Numbered from the stretch's first letter, positions 1 through 7,555 are shown. The stretch: 11,676 nt of DNA from Parachlamydiaceae bacterium (GCA_030679615.1 JAUXSJ010000004.1:1-11676), one strand, 5' to 3'. Program-made: numbers and translations. Notes: generated from the letters alone by a model not told the origin.

Positions 1-738
1 AGCACCGATTGTTAATGATAACCCCAAACTTGAAGTTAAATAAGCAACTCCAAAACATAGAACTAAAACACAAAGTAAAAATAATTCCTTGCTTCGAGTT
101 CTTGCAACAAGCAACAAAACTCTTGGTACCAAATGTTGAGCACACATAAACACAATTCCAAGAATCACTATCCCCTTAGCTAAATTCCAAAGGAGCATTG
201 GATCGGTTTGACTAACTTCACCATTACTTTGTAATAAGGGTGTCATGAGAATCATAGGAATCGCGATTAGATCTTGAAAGATTAAAATCGAAATGGACAA
301 TCTTCCATGAGGAGTTGTTGACTCCCCTTTTTGATTTAAGACATCTAAAACAATCGCAGTACTGCTCATTGAAATTAAACATCCAATAAAAACTGCTTCA
401 TTCCATGGTTTTCCAAACACTTTAGTGACAAGAAAACTAATAGCGACTGTTAAAAAAACTTGTAAAGAACCACCCAATAAAAACAAACGTTTAATCTGCA
501 CAAGTTTTTTAAAGGAAAATTCCATTCCAATTCCAAAAAGGAGCAAGATAATCCCAATTTCCGCTAATGTCTCAACATCATGGGTTTCTGAAATTAAACC
601 TAATCCATACGGACCTGAAAGTACGCCTGTTAAAATAAATCCTACTACTGGCGGAATTCTTAATCGATGACCAAGAAGAAGTACGATGACAGAAACAGCT
701 AAAACGATTAGCAAATCTTTAAAGATAAATACTTCCAT
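1..738 (-). CDS. KefB/KefC-type (CPA2) cation:proton antiporter, N-terminal part
   Basis: This reading frame starts at ATG 738 and stays open to base 1, so only the first 246 residues are in the window and the C-terminus is missing. It is an inner-membrane CPA2 transporter exchanging K+ or Na+ for protons. What is seen: a run of hydrophobic helices from residue 8 onward, the early RIPPVVGFILTG segment (27-38) typical of this family, GIGMEF near residue 70, the conserved SSTA at 125-128, and the FQDLIAIP motif at 154-161 with Asp156, the likely ion-binding residue. The start lies 3 bp after the CPAF stop, and a GGAG ribosome-binding site sits inside the end of that gene, so the two are probably co-transcribed and translationally coupled. 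Whether a C-terminal TrkA-N regulatory domain (as in Kef systems) follows cannot be seen. Family is secure; ion specificity is unknown. Confidence 0.9.
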   Translation of the reverse strand, partial: MEVFIFKDLLIVLAVSVIVLLLGHRLRIPPVVGFILTGVLSGPYGLGLISETHDVETLAEIGIILLLFGIGMEFSFKKLVQIKRLFLLGGSLQVFLTVAISFLVTKVFGKPWNEAVFIGCLISMSSTAIVLDVLNQKGESTTPHGRLSISILIFQDLIAIPMILMTPLLQSNGEVSQTDPMLLWNLAKGIVILGIVFMCAQHLVPRVLLLVARTRSKELFLLCVLVLCFGVAYLTSSLGLSLTIGA

Positions 739-741
739 GCA

Positions 742-2550
742 TCAAGCTCCAGAGTGTTCTTTTTCGATTGAAGGTTTTTTTATTAATTGATCAACTACTT
801 GATTAAGAGCTTCAGCATAAGGAGCATAATTTGAAATGACGTCTTTTATCGTAATTTCATAACGAAAATCCGGTACAGCTCCTTTATTTTCAATACAATC
901 GACAATCGACCATGTATTTGTAATGAGTGCAATACCTGTTTGGTTTGGTAGACTAACGGCGTTTGTACATCCACCAGCACCAGCTGTTTCTGTTCCAAAT
1001 AACACGGCTCTTTCATTGTTTTTAAATATCATAGGAAAAAAATCACCCCCAGAAGTATCTAATTCATTAATGAGAATTACAAGAGGTTTTGTATATCGAT
1101 AATGTGGATGAGGATTTATCATATCAACACCCCATAAATGAATTGGTTTAGTCAATGTTTTTCCTTGGTACCATTCAGAAAGAATAGATTCAAAATAATT
1201 TTTTACAAACAATCCTTGAATAAACGAATTATTTTTTACAATAAGATGAGGATGGTTCATCGGTTTTTTTATAACTTCATGAATCCTAATTTTTTCCAAA
1301 TATTCTGACGCATAGATTGCATCACCATAGGTTAATTTTATGCAATGATGCGGAGTGCTTAAAGGCTTAGAAGTTAACATAGAAGCTAATTCATACATAT
1401 AGAAAACTAACCCTCCTGGATTATTAACTTGGTCTATAATAAGTGCTTCTGTTTCTTTTTCCATTCGTTCAATAATTTCACCAAAATAACCTACATCCTG
1501 TTCATCACCACGATATCTTGGAATTCGAATATATCCGATTTTTTTTCCTTTTTTATTTCTATAAATATAGGCATTCCAATCGTTTGTTCTTTTATCATTT
1601 AAAAAGGTATCAGCATGATTATCGGTATCAGAATAATCAATATCATCTTCAAAAAACTCATCCCCATTAATCCACATAGGATTTCCTAGCCTTGGTACAA
1701 AAGAATTACGTTTACCAATGACTGAATCTTCCTGGAGTAAATCCATATATAAATCTATAAAAGGCGTGCTCATTTCAACATCTTCCCTCCATCGATTATC
1801 TATTAGATCTATGTTATTTTTTTTCAATGCTTCCGGAAATAAATGAATGGATTGCATAAAATCTAAATAATGGGGAACTATTTCTGGATGGTAATTCCAC
1901 ATTAATTGATATGAAGTTTCTTTTTCAGAAGGATATGTTTTAACCGTGATGATAATTGGGCCTTTTGGTACTTCATCACCAAGATAACCGAAACGTTGAG
2001 TCAATCCTATAGCTAACATAGAAGAATTAGTTTTAGGATTAATTGATTTTGATTCATAAGCACTCTTCAATTCCTTCATCACTTCTTGCGGCGTTTGTTC
2101 TCCAAATCCAATAATTTCATCTCCAACTTTTATTTGTAAACGCCCTTCTGGTAACTTAGACTTATTAACGCAATCGATAAAAAATCTTCCATCCACTTCT
2201 GTCACAGTAAAAGGGAGGGTTGCATATTCGCTAGAAAGAAAAATGGCTTTTACATGATAATCATGCATTGAGTTGCAAAATTTTTGAACTATCTGATGAA
2301 ATTGTTTAGTTGATAATTCTGGTGTTATCAAAATTTCTTCTACTGATTTTTCATAGGCTTCGTTTAAGTCCCAACCATATTTTTCCTTTTTCCATTCCAG
2401 TGGAGCGTAATGAATGTCATAATATTGTTTAATAATCATTAAGTCATTGATCATCAATGATTTTTTTTGATCTTGATTAATACCGAATGCCATTGAAATA
2501 AAAACATTCAAACATAGAATAGTTGTCGTTTTAAAAAAAAGAGATCGCAT
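742..2550 (-). CDS. cpaf: CPAF-like secreted serine protease (chlamydial protease-like activity factor homologue, S41 fold)
   Basis: The 602 residues match the length of chlamydial CPAF (about 600). A signal peptide is visible at residues 1-23 (a basic start, then a hydrophobic stretch ending AFG), so Sec export is expected. In CPAF of Chlamydia this precedes further secretion and autoprocessing. Conserved blocks recalled from CPAF: YAPLEWKKEKYGWDL (48-62), DYH with His99, a PDZ-like region around 135-160, EALIIDQVNNPGG (368-380), TSGGDFFP with Ser500, GTETAGAGG (519-527), and CIEN with Glu554. His99, Ser500 and Glu554 correspond to the catalytic His105, Ser499 and Glu558 of C. trachomatis CPAF. 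The segment 245-335, where CPAF carries its inhibitory and cleavage region, is acidic and poorly similar (for example EFFEDDIDY). A CAGG Shine-Dalgarno lies about 4 nt before the ATG. The gene follows tex across a 221-bp gap and precedes the antiporter with 3 bp between them. Family call is confident; host targets and self-processing are inferred. Confidence 0.93.
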   Translation of the reverse strand: MRSLFFKTTTILCLNVFISMAFGINQDQKKSLMINDLMIIKQYYDIHYAPLEWKKEKYGWDLNEAYEKSVEEILITPELSTKQFHQIVQKFCNSMHDYHVKAIFLSSEYATLPFTVTEVDGRFFIDCVNKSKLPEGRLQIKVGDEIIGFGEQTPQEVMKELKSAYESKSINPKTNSSMLAIGLTQRFGYLGDEVPKGPIIITVKTYPSEKETSYQLMWNYHPEIVPHYLDFMQSIHLFPEALKKNNIDLIDNRWREDVEMSTPFIDLYMDLLQEDSVIGKRNSFVPRLGNPMWINGDEFFEDDIDYSDTDNHADTFLNDKRTNDWNAYIYRNKKGKKIGYIRIPRYRGDEQDVGYFGEIIERMEKETEALIIDQVNNPGGLVFYMYELASMLTSKPLSTPHHCIKLTYGDAIYASEYLEKIRIHEVIKKPMNHPHLIVKNNSFIQGLFVKNYFESILSEWYQGKTLTKPIHLWGVDMINPHPHYRYTKPLVILINELDTSGGDFFPMIFKNNERAVLFGTETAGAGGCTNAVSLPNQTGIALITNTWSIVDCIENKGAVPDFRYEITIKDVISNYAPYAEALNQVVDQLIKKPSIEKEHSGA

Positions 2551-2690
2551 AAAACCTGAGATTTATTTGTTCTGGAAAGTCACTACTTTTCAATTTAATT
2601 CTTAAAAAAAATATAATCAAAAATTAAAAATAAAAATAGATAAATGTAGAACATAAATGAATTTAATATTGGTATTATTTTGGTCACGTT

Positions 2691-2744
2691 ATGACTTTAA
2701 CGAATAGACCGGGAGACAGTGAGACGCATCTGCGTTAAAGTCAT
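2691..2744. repeat. Short, decayed palindromic element (copy A of the TTTAACGCAGAG family)
   Basis: Perfect 12-bp inverted arms ATGACTTTAACG (2691-2702) and CGTTAAAGTCAT (2733-2744) enclose a 30-bp centre with the GGGAGACAGTGAGACGCA motif. The centre resembles the inner arm of the longer elements at 5086-5365 and 11501-11676, but here the left arm runs almost straight into the outer end of a right arm, as if most of the right arm had been deleted. It lies 27 bp beyond the tex stop codon. No T-tract follows the stem in the tex direction, so it is not a classic intrinsic terminator, though it could stabilise the mRNA 3' end. Confidence 0.75.
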
Positions 2745-2771
2745 ACCGAGATCACGTTTTTCAACCTACTT

Positions 2772-5000
2772 TTATAAATGCGCAAAAGGACTGTCATTAA
2801 AGTTAGGTTTTTCTTTCTTTATGATTTTCTCAGCTTTTGGAGGTTTTTTATCTAAACGAGCAGTTAAAGAAATTCGCTTTCGTTTTGGATCTACCTCTAA
2901 AACTTCCACCAATATTTTTTGCCCTACCTTCACAACATCACTCGGATGTTTAATATAACGATCTGAGAGTTCAGATAAATGGATTAAACCATCTTGATGG
3001 ACTCCAATATCAACAAAAGCTCCAAATGCAGTCACATTTGTGATGATCCCTTCTAAACGTAGACCTAGTGATAAATCTTCAATAGAATTAATTCCCTCTT
3101 TAAATTGAGGGGCTTCAAAAGTTGTCCTTGGATCCCTGCCTGGCTTTTTTAATTCTTGAATAATGTCGTTTAAAGTATAGGCACCCACTAAATGCTGATA
3201 CTTATTTAAATCAATTTTAGATGTTAGCTCAGGCTCATCTAATAATTTTTTTACAGTCACAGAGATTTCTTCAGCCATTTGTTCAACAATATCATAACGC
3301 TCAGGGTGAACAGCAGAGGCATCTAAAGGATGGCTTCCATTTAAAATTCGTAAGAACCCTGCGGATTGCTCATAAGTTTTTAATCCAAACCCTGAAACGT
3401 CTAAAATATTTTTTCGATTAAAAAATGGCCCATGACTATCTCGATGCTTAACAATTTTTCCTGCTAAATTTGGCCCTATACCTGAAACATACGATAGTAA
3501 AGAGGCACTAGCGGTATTTAAATTCACACCAACAAAATTCACACAACTCTCAACGACATGATGTAATCGATCTTGTAATAATGGCTGATGCACATCATGT
3601 TGATATTGACCAACACCAATAGACTTTGGATCAATTTTTACTAATTCTGCTAAAGGATCTTGTAAACGCCTTGCTATAGAAATAGCACCTCGAATTGTCA
3701 AATCTAATTCAGGAAATTCTTCTCTTGCTATATCTGAGGCACTATAAATACTTGCGCCTGATTCATTAACAGAAACCACAAACACATTCTTTTCTGAATT
3801 TTCTTTAAGTAATTTTTTTACAAATTCTTCAGTTTCTCTTCCCGCTGTTCCATTTCCAACAGCAATTGCAAACGGTTGGTATTTTTTAACAAGGTCCATA
3901 AGTTGTTTTTTAGCTTGAATTAACGCTTGATCTCCTTGAGATAAGTAAATTGTAGTGGTAGTTAAATATTTCCCTGTTGAATCAACAACAGCACACTTAC
4001 AACCTGTTCGTATGCCGGGATCTATTCCTATCACCGTTTTTGAACCTAACGGAGAAGATAAGAGTAATTGCTTGAGATTATCTGCAAAAATATCAACAGC
4101 TGCTTCATCCGAAGCTTGTTTTAAATTCAATCGAATTTCAGTTTCAATACTAGGTGCCAGTAATCTTTTAAAACTGTCTTCAATAGCGAGTTTAAGATGG
4201 GAACTCCATAAAGATGTTTTCTGAATTGAGAGAATTTTTTCAATTTCTGGTATGATCAATTGAGGATCAACCTCAATGGAAAGATCAAGAATCTCTTCCC
4301 TCTCACCTCTACGAATGGCAAGATAACGATGCGAAGGGATTGTTTTCACCTTTTCTTTAAAATCATAATACTGCTCGAATTTTGTTTGTTCGTTAGCTTT
4401 CTCAGTTCTCACTTTTGAAACAACGATTCCAGAAAAATTAAAAGCCTGTCGTACCATTTGTCTAACAGAAAGATGATCTGCAATTTTTTCTGCTACGATA
4501 TCTCTCGCTCCTGCTAAGGCTTCATTGATGTCCTTAACCCCTTTTTCCGCATCAACAAATTTTACAGCTTCACTTGATGGATCACATATTTTGGATTGCT
4601 CTAAAATAAATTGAGCTAAAGGCTCTAATCCTTTTTCACGAGCAATCATAGCTCGGGTTCTTCTTTTTGGTTTGAAGGGTAAATATAAATCTTCTAATGT
4701 CGTTTTTACAGTACAGTTAATAATTTGCTGCTTCAGCTCTTCGCTTAACTTACCTTGACTTTCAATAGAAGCTAATATGACCAGGCGTCTTTGTTCAATC
4801 TCTTTTAAATAATCATTTTTTTCTTGAATCAATTTGATTTGCACTTCATCTAAATTACCCGTCACTTCTTTTCGATAACGTGCAATAAATGGAATTGTAT
4901 TTCCTTCATCTAACAAATTAATAACAGCCTGAACTGAATTTATTTTAAGTTGAAGTTCTTGAGATATAGAAGTAGCAAATGAAGTGATCGGTGAATCCAT
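2772..5000 (-). CDS. tex: Tex, S1-domain transcription accessory protein
   Basis: A full-length Tex protein (742 residues; the family is usually 720-790). Tex is a cytoplasmic nucleic-acid-binding factor tied to transcription and RNA metabolism, related to eukaryotic Spt6. Domains in order: the helical N-terminal region with IPFIARYRKEVTGNLDE (36-52) and the LEDLYLPFKPKRRTRA segment (102-117); a YqgF/RNase H-like domain starting at VIGIDPGIRTGCK (323-335); the helix-hairpin-helix region around 485-560 with VNLNTAS and VSGIGPNLAGKIV; and a C-terminal S1 RNA-binding domain at about 645-715 (EGIITNVTAFGAFVDIGV), followed by a lysine-rich tail. The ATG is preceded by AAGG 4 nt upstream. A possible sigma70-type promoter is at 5032-5060, so the gene is probably transcribed on its own. 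No defect is seen. Confidence 0.97.
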   Translation of the reverse strand: MDSPITSFATSISQELQLKINSVQAVINLLDEGNTIPFIARYRKEVTGNLDEVQIKLIQEKNDYLKEIEQRRLVILASIESQGKLSEELKQQIINCTVKTTLEDLYLPFKPKRRTRAMIAREKGLEPLAQFILEQSKICDPSSEAVKFVDAEKGVKDINEALAGARDIVAEKIADHLSVRQMVRQAFNFSGIVVSKVRTEKANEQTKFEQYYDFKEKVKTIPSHRYLAIRRGEREEILDLSIEVDPQLIIPEIEKILSIQKTSLWSSHLKLAIEDSFKRLLAPSIETEIRLNLKQASDEAAVDIFADNLKQLLLSSPLGSKTVIGIDPGIRTGCKCAVVDSTGKYLTTTTIYLSQGDQALIQAKKQLMDLVKKYQPFAIAVGNGTAGRETEEFVKKLLKENSEKNVFVVSVNESGASIYSASDIAREEFPELDLTIRGAISIARRLQDPLAELVKIDPKSIGVGQYQHDVHQPLLQDRLHHVVESCVNFVGVNLNTASASLLSYVSGIGPNLAGKIVKHRDSHGPFFNRKNILDVSGFGLKTYEQSAGFLRILNGSHPLDASAVHPERYDIVEQMAEEISVTVKKLLDEPELTSKIDLNKYQHLVGAYTLNDIIQELKKPGRDPRTTFEAPQFKEGINSIEDLSLGLRLEGIITNVTAFGAFVDIGVHQDGLIHLSELSDRYIKHPSDVVKVGQKILVEVLEVDPKRKRISLTARLDKKPPKAEKIIKKEKPNFNDSPFAHL

Positions 5001-5031
5001 ATAACCTTAATGTTTTAAGAAGAATTGTATA

Positions 5032-5060
5032 ATGATATTTGAATTCGATGTGAATTACAA
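5032..5060 (-). promoter_or_regulatory. Candidate sigma70-type promoter for tex
   Basis: On the minus strand, TTGTAA (5055-5060) and TATCAT (5032-5037) are separated by exactly 17 bp. They match the -35 and -10 consensus at 4 of 6 and 5 of 6 positions. Transcription would begin near 5025, giving a leader of about 25 nt that includes the AAGG ribosome-binding site. The DNA is AT-rich, so chance matches are common and this stays a candidate. Confidence 0.35.
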
Positions 5061-5085
5061 GACTTTCAATTATAGCGAATGGCGA

Positions 5086-5365
5086 AAAAAAATTACAGAA
5101 TGGAAAAGATAAGAACAAGATGGACAGAACGATGACGTTCATCCACGATGGAGCTTATTAAAGCAGTTTAACGCAGAGGCGCGGAGACAGGGAGACGCAG
5201 AGCAACATTTTAAAAAATAAAATTTTAACTTTACTATTTAAAATATCGCTCTGCGCCTCCCTGCCTCCCCGCCTCTGCGTTAAAATGCTTTAATAAGCTT
5301 GATTGTAGGTGGACGTCATCATCCTGACCATCCTGTTCTTTATCCTTTCCATCCTGTAAAATTTT
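5086..5365. repeat. Long imperfect palindrome, composite element (copy B)
   Basis: Two arms of about 118 bp (5086-5203 and 5248-5365) are imperfect inverted copies around a 44-bp AT-rich loop, and fill most of the 381-bp gap between tex and the Cys-rich gene. Each arm has two modules. The inner one carries TTTAACGCAGAGGCG followed by GGAGAC-like units (5167-5203; complement 5248-5284). The outer one is built of ATCCTG-type units: in the right arm at 5321, 5330 and 5351, with ATCCTT at 5342. The arms have point differences and a 1-nt indel, so this is an ageing copy. It contains no reading frame of note. It starts 17 bp beyond the stop of the Cys-rich gene and could fold into a very long hairpin at its mRNA 3' end. 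The remainder of the gap (5001-5085) is the tex leader and promoter region. Confidence 0.9.
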
Positions 5366-5381
5366 ATGCGTCATTACGTCA

Positions 5382-5768
5382 TTAATGCTTACATTGTCCA
5401 GACGAACAACCATTCATTAAATCATCCAACTTTTCATGAAAATCAGAGCATTCCTGATTTTTCGCCATGATCATTTTCCATTTTTCATGATTTGTCTGAC
5501 TAATTAATTTAGCTAATGCATCTAATTTTTTATCTGTATCATTGGCTCGTATGTCATCTTTAATTTTTTCTTTTAAAACTTCTATCCAAGCTTGATCTGC
5601 TAACTCTAAAAATTTTTGCGCACAATCACCATTTTTATGACCACAATTATCTCCACAGCAAGATCCCTTACTACTGCATGATGATTGGCATCCACAATTT
5701 CCACTTCCGCTTGAATTACAACCACAACCTTTTGAGGAACAACAACATGATTGCTTATTTTGACACAT
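5382..5768 (-). CDS. Small cysteine-rich protein, possible metal binding
   Basis: A 128-residue protein that I cannot name. The first 49 residues hold 13 cysteines in CCC, CxC, CC and CxxC-like groupings spaced by Ser, Gly and Asn. The middle (50-105) is a charged, probably alpha-helical region (FLELADQAWIEVLKEKIKDD). The C-terminus has three more cysteines (NQEC, GCSSGQCKH). There is no signal peptide or membrane segment, so a cytoplasmic location is likely. A strong ribosome-binding site, AGGGGG (5774-5779), lies 5 nt before the ATG and supports this start and good expression. The Cys pattern suggests metal binding or storage, or redox buffering, but this is inference and no known metallothionein pattern was recognised. 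The gene stands alone: 173 bp separate it from the upstream VOC gene, with a hairpin between, and palindrome B follows its stop. Confidence 0.85.
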   Translation of the reverse strand: MCQNKQSCCCSSKGCGCNSSGSGNCGCQSSCSSKGSCCGDNCGHKNGDCAQKFLELADQAWIEVLKEKIKDDIRANDTDKKLDALAKLISQTNHEKWKMIMAKNQECSDFHEKLDDLMNGCSSGQCKH

Positions 5769-5842
5769 AAGTACCCCCTACATTTTATAATTAACAAAAA
5801 TAATTAAAAACTTTGAATATACTCATTGAAGCTTTCGATACT

Positions 5843-5873
5843 CAGGGAAAATCAAAAAATATCTATTTCCCTG
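5843..5873 (-). terminator. Possible hairpin terminator after the VOC gene
   Basis: CAGGGAAA (5843-5850) and TTTCCCTG (5866-5873) form an 8-bp stem with a 15-nt loop, about 70 nt beyond the VOC stop codon. On the minus strand no clear T-run follows the stem, so it is a weak terminator candidate. It could also be a structured leader for the next gene. Confidence 0.3.
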
Positions 5874-5941
5874 TTTAATTTGAGGTTATGAATAATAAGA
5901 AATTTATTCAATAGAATTCCCATAAATCAAATTATTATTAA

Positions 5942-6469
5942 TTATCCTCTATAAACAAACTCTAATCTTACGGGACCCCCATCAAGATAAATTGCTGTGA
6001 CGGATTCTTGTTGATTTTTCATTATTCCATTCATGAAACCGGGAAGTTTAATTGATTCATTAAAGGAAGAAATAATCTCTATTAAATCTTCTTCCTGATG
6101 AGTAGAAAAAGCAACATGGTGTTGTGGGTATTTACTAATGTTATCAATCGGCACCATGATTTCTAAAGGTAAAGATCCCCCTTTAAGTTCATAAATAATC
6201 ATATCATTTTCAAATTCCTTGGAAGCAATTGTACTTTTAAAACACCGTAAAAAAAATCCATGCTCTTTTTGGTATTGCAAAATAATAGGGATGGTTTTAA
6301 GGTTTGCAGAAAAACCAATGTGATCAATTTTTTTAATAAGTTTTTGAATATGAAGAGGAATAAGATCATTAGGTTTCAACGATAATCCGATATCTAAGGC
6401 ATGCTCAATTGCCTCGCGAACAGCTAATGGGTCTTCAGGATTTAATGATAATTTAGAGAAAAGCTTCAC
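5942..6469 (-). CDS. VOC-superfamily (glyoxalase-fold) protein
   Basis: A 175-residue protein starting with GTG at 6469. The start overlaps the stop of the methyltransferase upstream by 4 nt (GTGA), with GAGG 7-8 nt before it, so the two are translationally coupled. After a helical N-terminal extension of about 45 residues, two paired beta-alpha-beta-beta-beta modules are suggested by IDHIGFSAN (48-56), GGSLPLEIMVP (97-107), QHHVAFST (116-123) and GGPVRLEFVYRG (164-175). His50, Glu103, His118 and Glu170 fall where glyoxalase I and methylmalonyl-CoA epimerase relatives place their metal ligands. The VOC fold supports isomerase, epimerase, lyase and dioxygenase chemistry as well as ligand sequestration, and the substrate cannot be deduced. 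Coupling to an O-methyltransferase points to the same small-molecule pathway. Fold assignment is fairly confident; function is open. Confidence 0.75.
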   Translation of the reverse strand: MKLFSKLSLNPEDPLAVREAIEHALDIGLSLKPNDLIPLHIQKLIKKIDHIGFSANLKTIPIILQYQKEHGFFLRCFKSTIASKEFENDMIIYELKGGSLPLEIMVPIDNISKYPQHHVAFSTHQEEDLIEIISSFNESIKLPGFMNGIMKNQQESVTAIYLDGGPVRLEFVYRG

Positions 6470-7416
6470 TTTTCAACCTCTATTGAATCAAAAGTGGTAG
6501 ATAATGTATTAAATCCAATTATAGATAACATCTTTTGATATTCAGTTAAGGTCCTTTTTCTTCCCCCATGAACAACCATCAAATGAATATCTGTCATGGC
6601 TGCATATTCATCATTATTGCTTTCTGGAATAAATATTTCAGTAATAACCAACTTCGCACCAGGCCTCATGGCTTGATAAATGTTTTTTAGAATCTTTTTT
6701 ACATATTCATCATCCCAATCATGAAGAATATTATTCAAAAGATAAAGATCACCTCCACTTGGTATTATTTCCAAGAAAGATCCATCAACGAATTCACAAC
6801 GTCCTTGATATGCCATATGAGATAAAACAAGATTTTTTGCATGTTTAATCACATGAGGTAAATCAAATAACACACCACGCACATTTGGTTTATTATTTAA
6901 AACTGAAGCTAAAGTGAACCCTAATCCGCCACCTAAATCAATGATTTTTCCTTCATTTATATTTATTGGAATATTAAGAACATTAGACTGAGAAGAAACC
7001 ATAAATTGATGGAAGGCAAAGTCTACCTTTGGGTTTTTTGCACGTTGATTCCAAGAAGTTCCATCTGATTGTTTTCCAATAGTCAAAATTTCAAATAAAT
7101 TTGACCAGTCTTGAATCCAGTTACAGCTAGAAATTAATAAATAATCTTGGAGTTCAGAATCAATTAGTGTACACAAACCACGTGAAGTAAGTTCAACTTT
7201 ATTTTCATTAATATTTACGAATTCCATGCACTCTAAAACACGTAAAAATCTTTTCATTGATTCGTTGTTCATTACGCAAGAAGCAGCAAGGGATGAAATA
7301 TCAGAAAAGGTACTATGAATTTTATTAAAAAGATCCAGTTTAATGGCTGTTGCTAAAATAAATGACTTTTTGTAGCCATTCATTATAGAAACAATTGTTT
7401 CAGATTCTGGTTTCAT
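6466..7416 (-). CDS. SAM-dependent O-methyltransferase, COMT/antibiotic-type (Methyltransf_2 family)
   Basis: A 316-residue enzyme of the family that includes plant caffeate O-methyltransferase, hydroxyneurosporene methyltransferase and polyketide O-methyltransferases. It should transfer a methyl group from SAM to a hydroxyl group of a small, often aromatic, substrate. An N-terminal winged-helix dimerisation domain spans about 1-100 (LAASCVMNNESMKRFLRVLE, then a short wing NKVELTSRG). The SAM site is IIDLGGGLGFTLAS (158-171), with the acidic loop FDLPHVI (184-190) and DGSFLE (211-216). LLNNILHDWDDE (226-237) carries the family's catalytic His, here His232. RPGAKLVITE (251-260) and the C-terminal GGRKRTLTEYQKML (284-297) complete the pattern. 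It is the first gene of a two-gene unit with the VOC protein and is divergent from another methyltransferase at 7556. There is no strong Shine-Dalgarno before the ATG at 7416. Substrate unknown. Confidence 0.92.
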   Translation of the reverse strand: MKPESETIVSIMNGYKKSFILATAIKLDLFNKIHSTFSDISSLAASCVMNNESMKRFLRVLECMEFVNINENKVELTSRGLCTLIDSELQDYLLISSCNWIQDWSNLFEILTIGKQSDGTSWNQRAKNPKVDFAFHQFMVSSQSNVLNIPININEGKIIDLGGGLGFTLASVLNNKPNVRGVLFDLPHVIKHAKNLVLSHMAYQGRCEFVDGSFLEIIPSGGDLYLLNNILHDWDDEYVKKILKNIYQAMRPGAKLVITEIFIPESNNDEYAAMTDIHLMVVHGGRKRTLTEYQKMLSIIGFNTLSTTFDSIEVEK

Positions 7417-7452
7417 AGATTAAACATTTTTAAGATAAGTTTAATTGAATGT

Positions 7453-7477
7453 TTGATCCGTAAGATCAATTTTTTTT
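7453..7477 (+). terminator. Terminator-like hairpin in the divergent promoter region
   Basis: TTGATC (7453-7458) and GATCAA (7464-7469) form a 6-bp stem with loop CGTAA, followed directly by eight T residues (7470-7477) on the plus strand. This has the form of a short intrinsic terminator pointing toward the methyltransferase gene that starts at 7556. No plus-strand gene lies before it, so it could attenuate a leader, end a small transcript, or be a chance feature of AT-rich DNA. Confidence 0.35.
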
Positions 7478-7555
7478 ACAGGATAGCCTCTTTCCTAGCA
7501 AGAAAATTCAATTATAGTTAGTATTGTTTTTTTTAAATGTAATTCCAGGTGTCTG

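Noticed and set aside
425..670. Open frame on the plus strand inside the antiporter gene
   Set aside because: It is antisense to a well-recognised transporter and its protein resembles nothing known.
3955..4224. Plus-strand frames inside tex (also 2719-2958 and 3221-3421)
   Set aside because: They are antisense shadows of a full-length, clearly conserved gene.
4945..5142. Minus-strand frame across the tex start and the left arm of palindrome B
   Set aside because: It overlaps the tex start in another frame and continues into repeat DNA; there is no ribosome-binding site or recognisable domain.
5160..5356. Possible CRISPR-like array from the repeated GGAGAC and ATCCTG units
   Set aside because: The units are 6-12 bp with no unique spacers and are arranged as an inverted repeat, not direct repeats; no cas gene is nearby.
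5784..5789. TATAAA on the minus strand as a -10 box for the Cys-rich gene
   Set aside because: It lies only 15 bp before the ATG, so transcription would start inside the ribosome-binding site; the match is probably chance.
5606..5797. Alternative minus-strand frame over the Cys-rich gene
   Set aside because: It overlaps the Cys-rich frame almost entirely; the AGGGGG site is placed for the other start, and the alternative protein is a low-complexity by-product of repeated codons.
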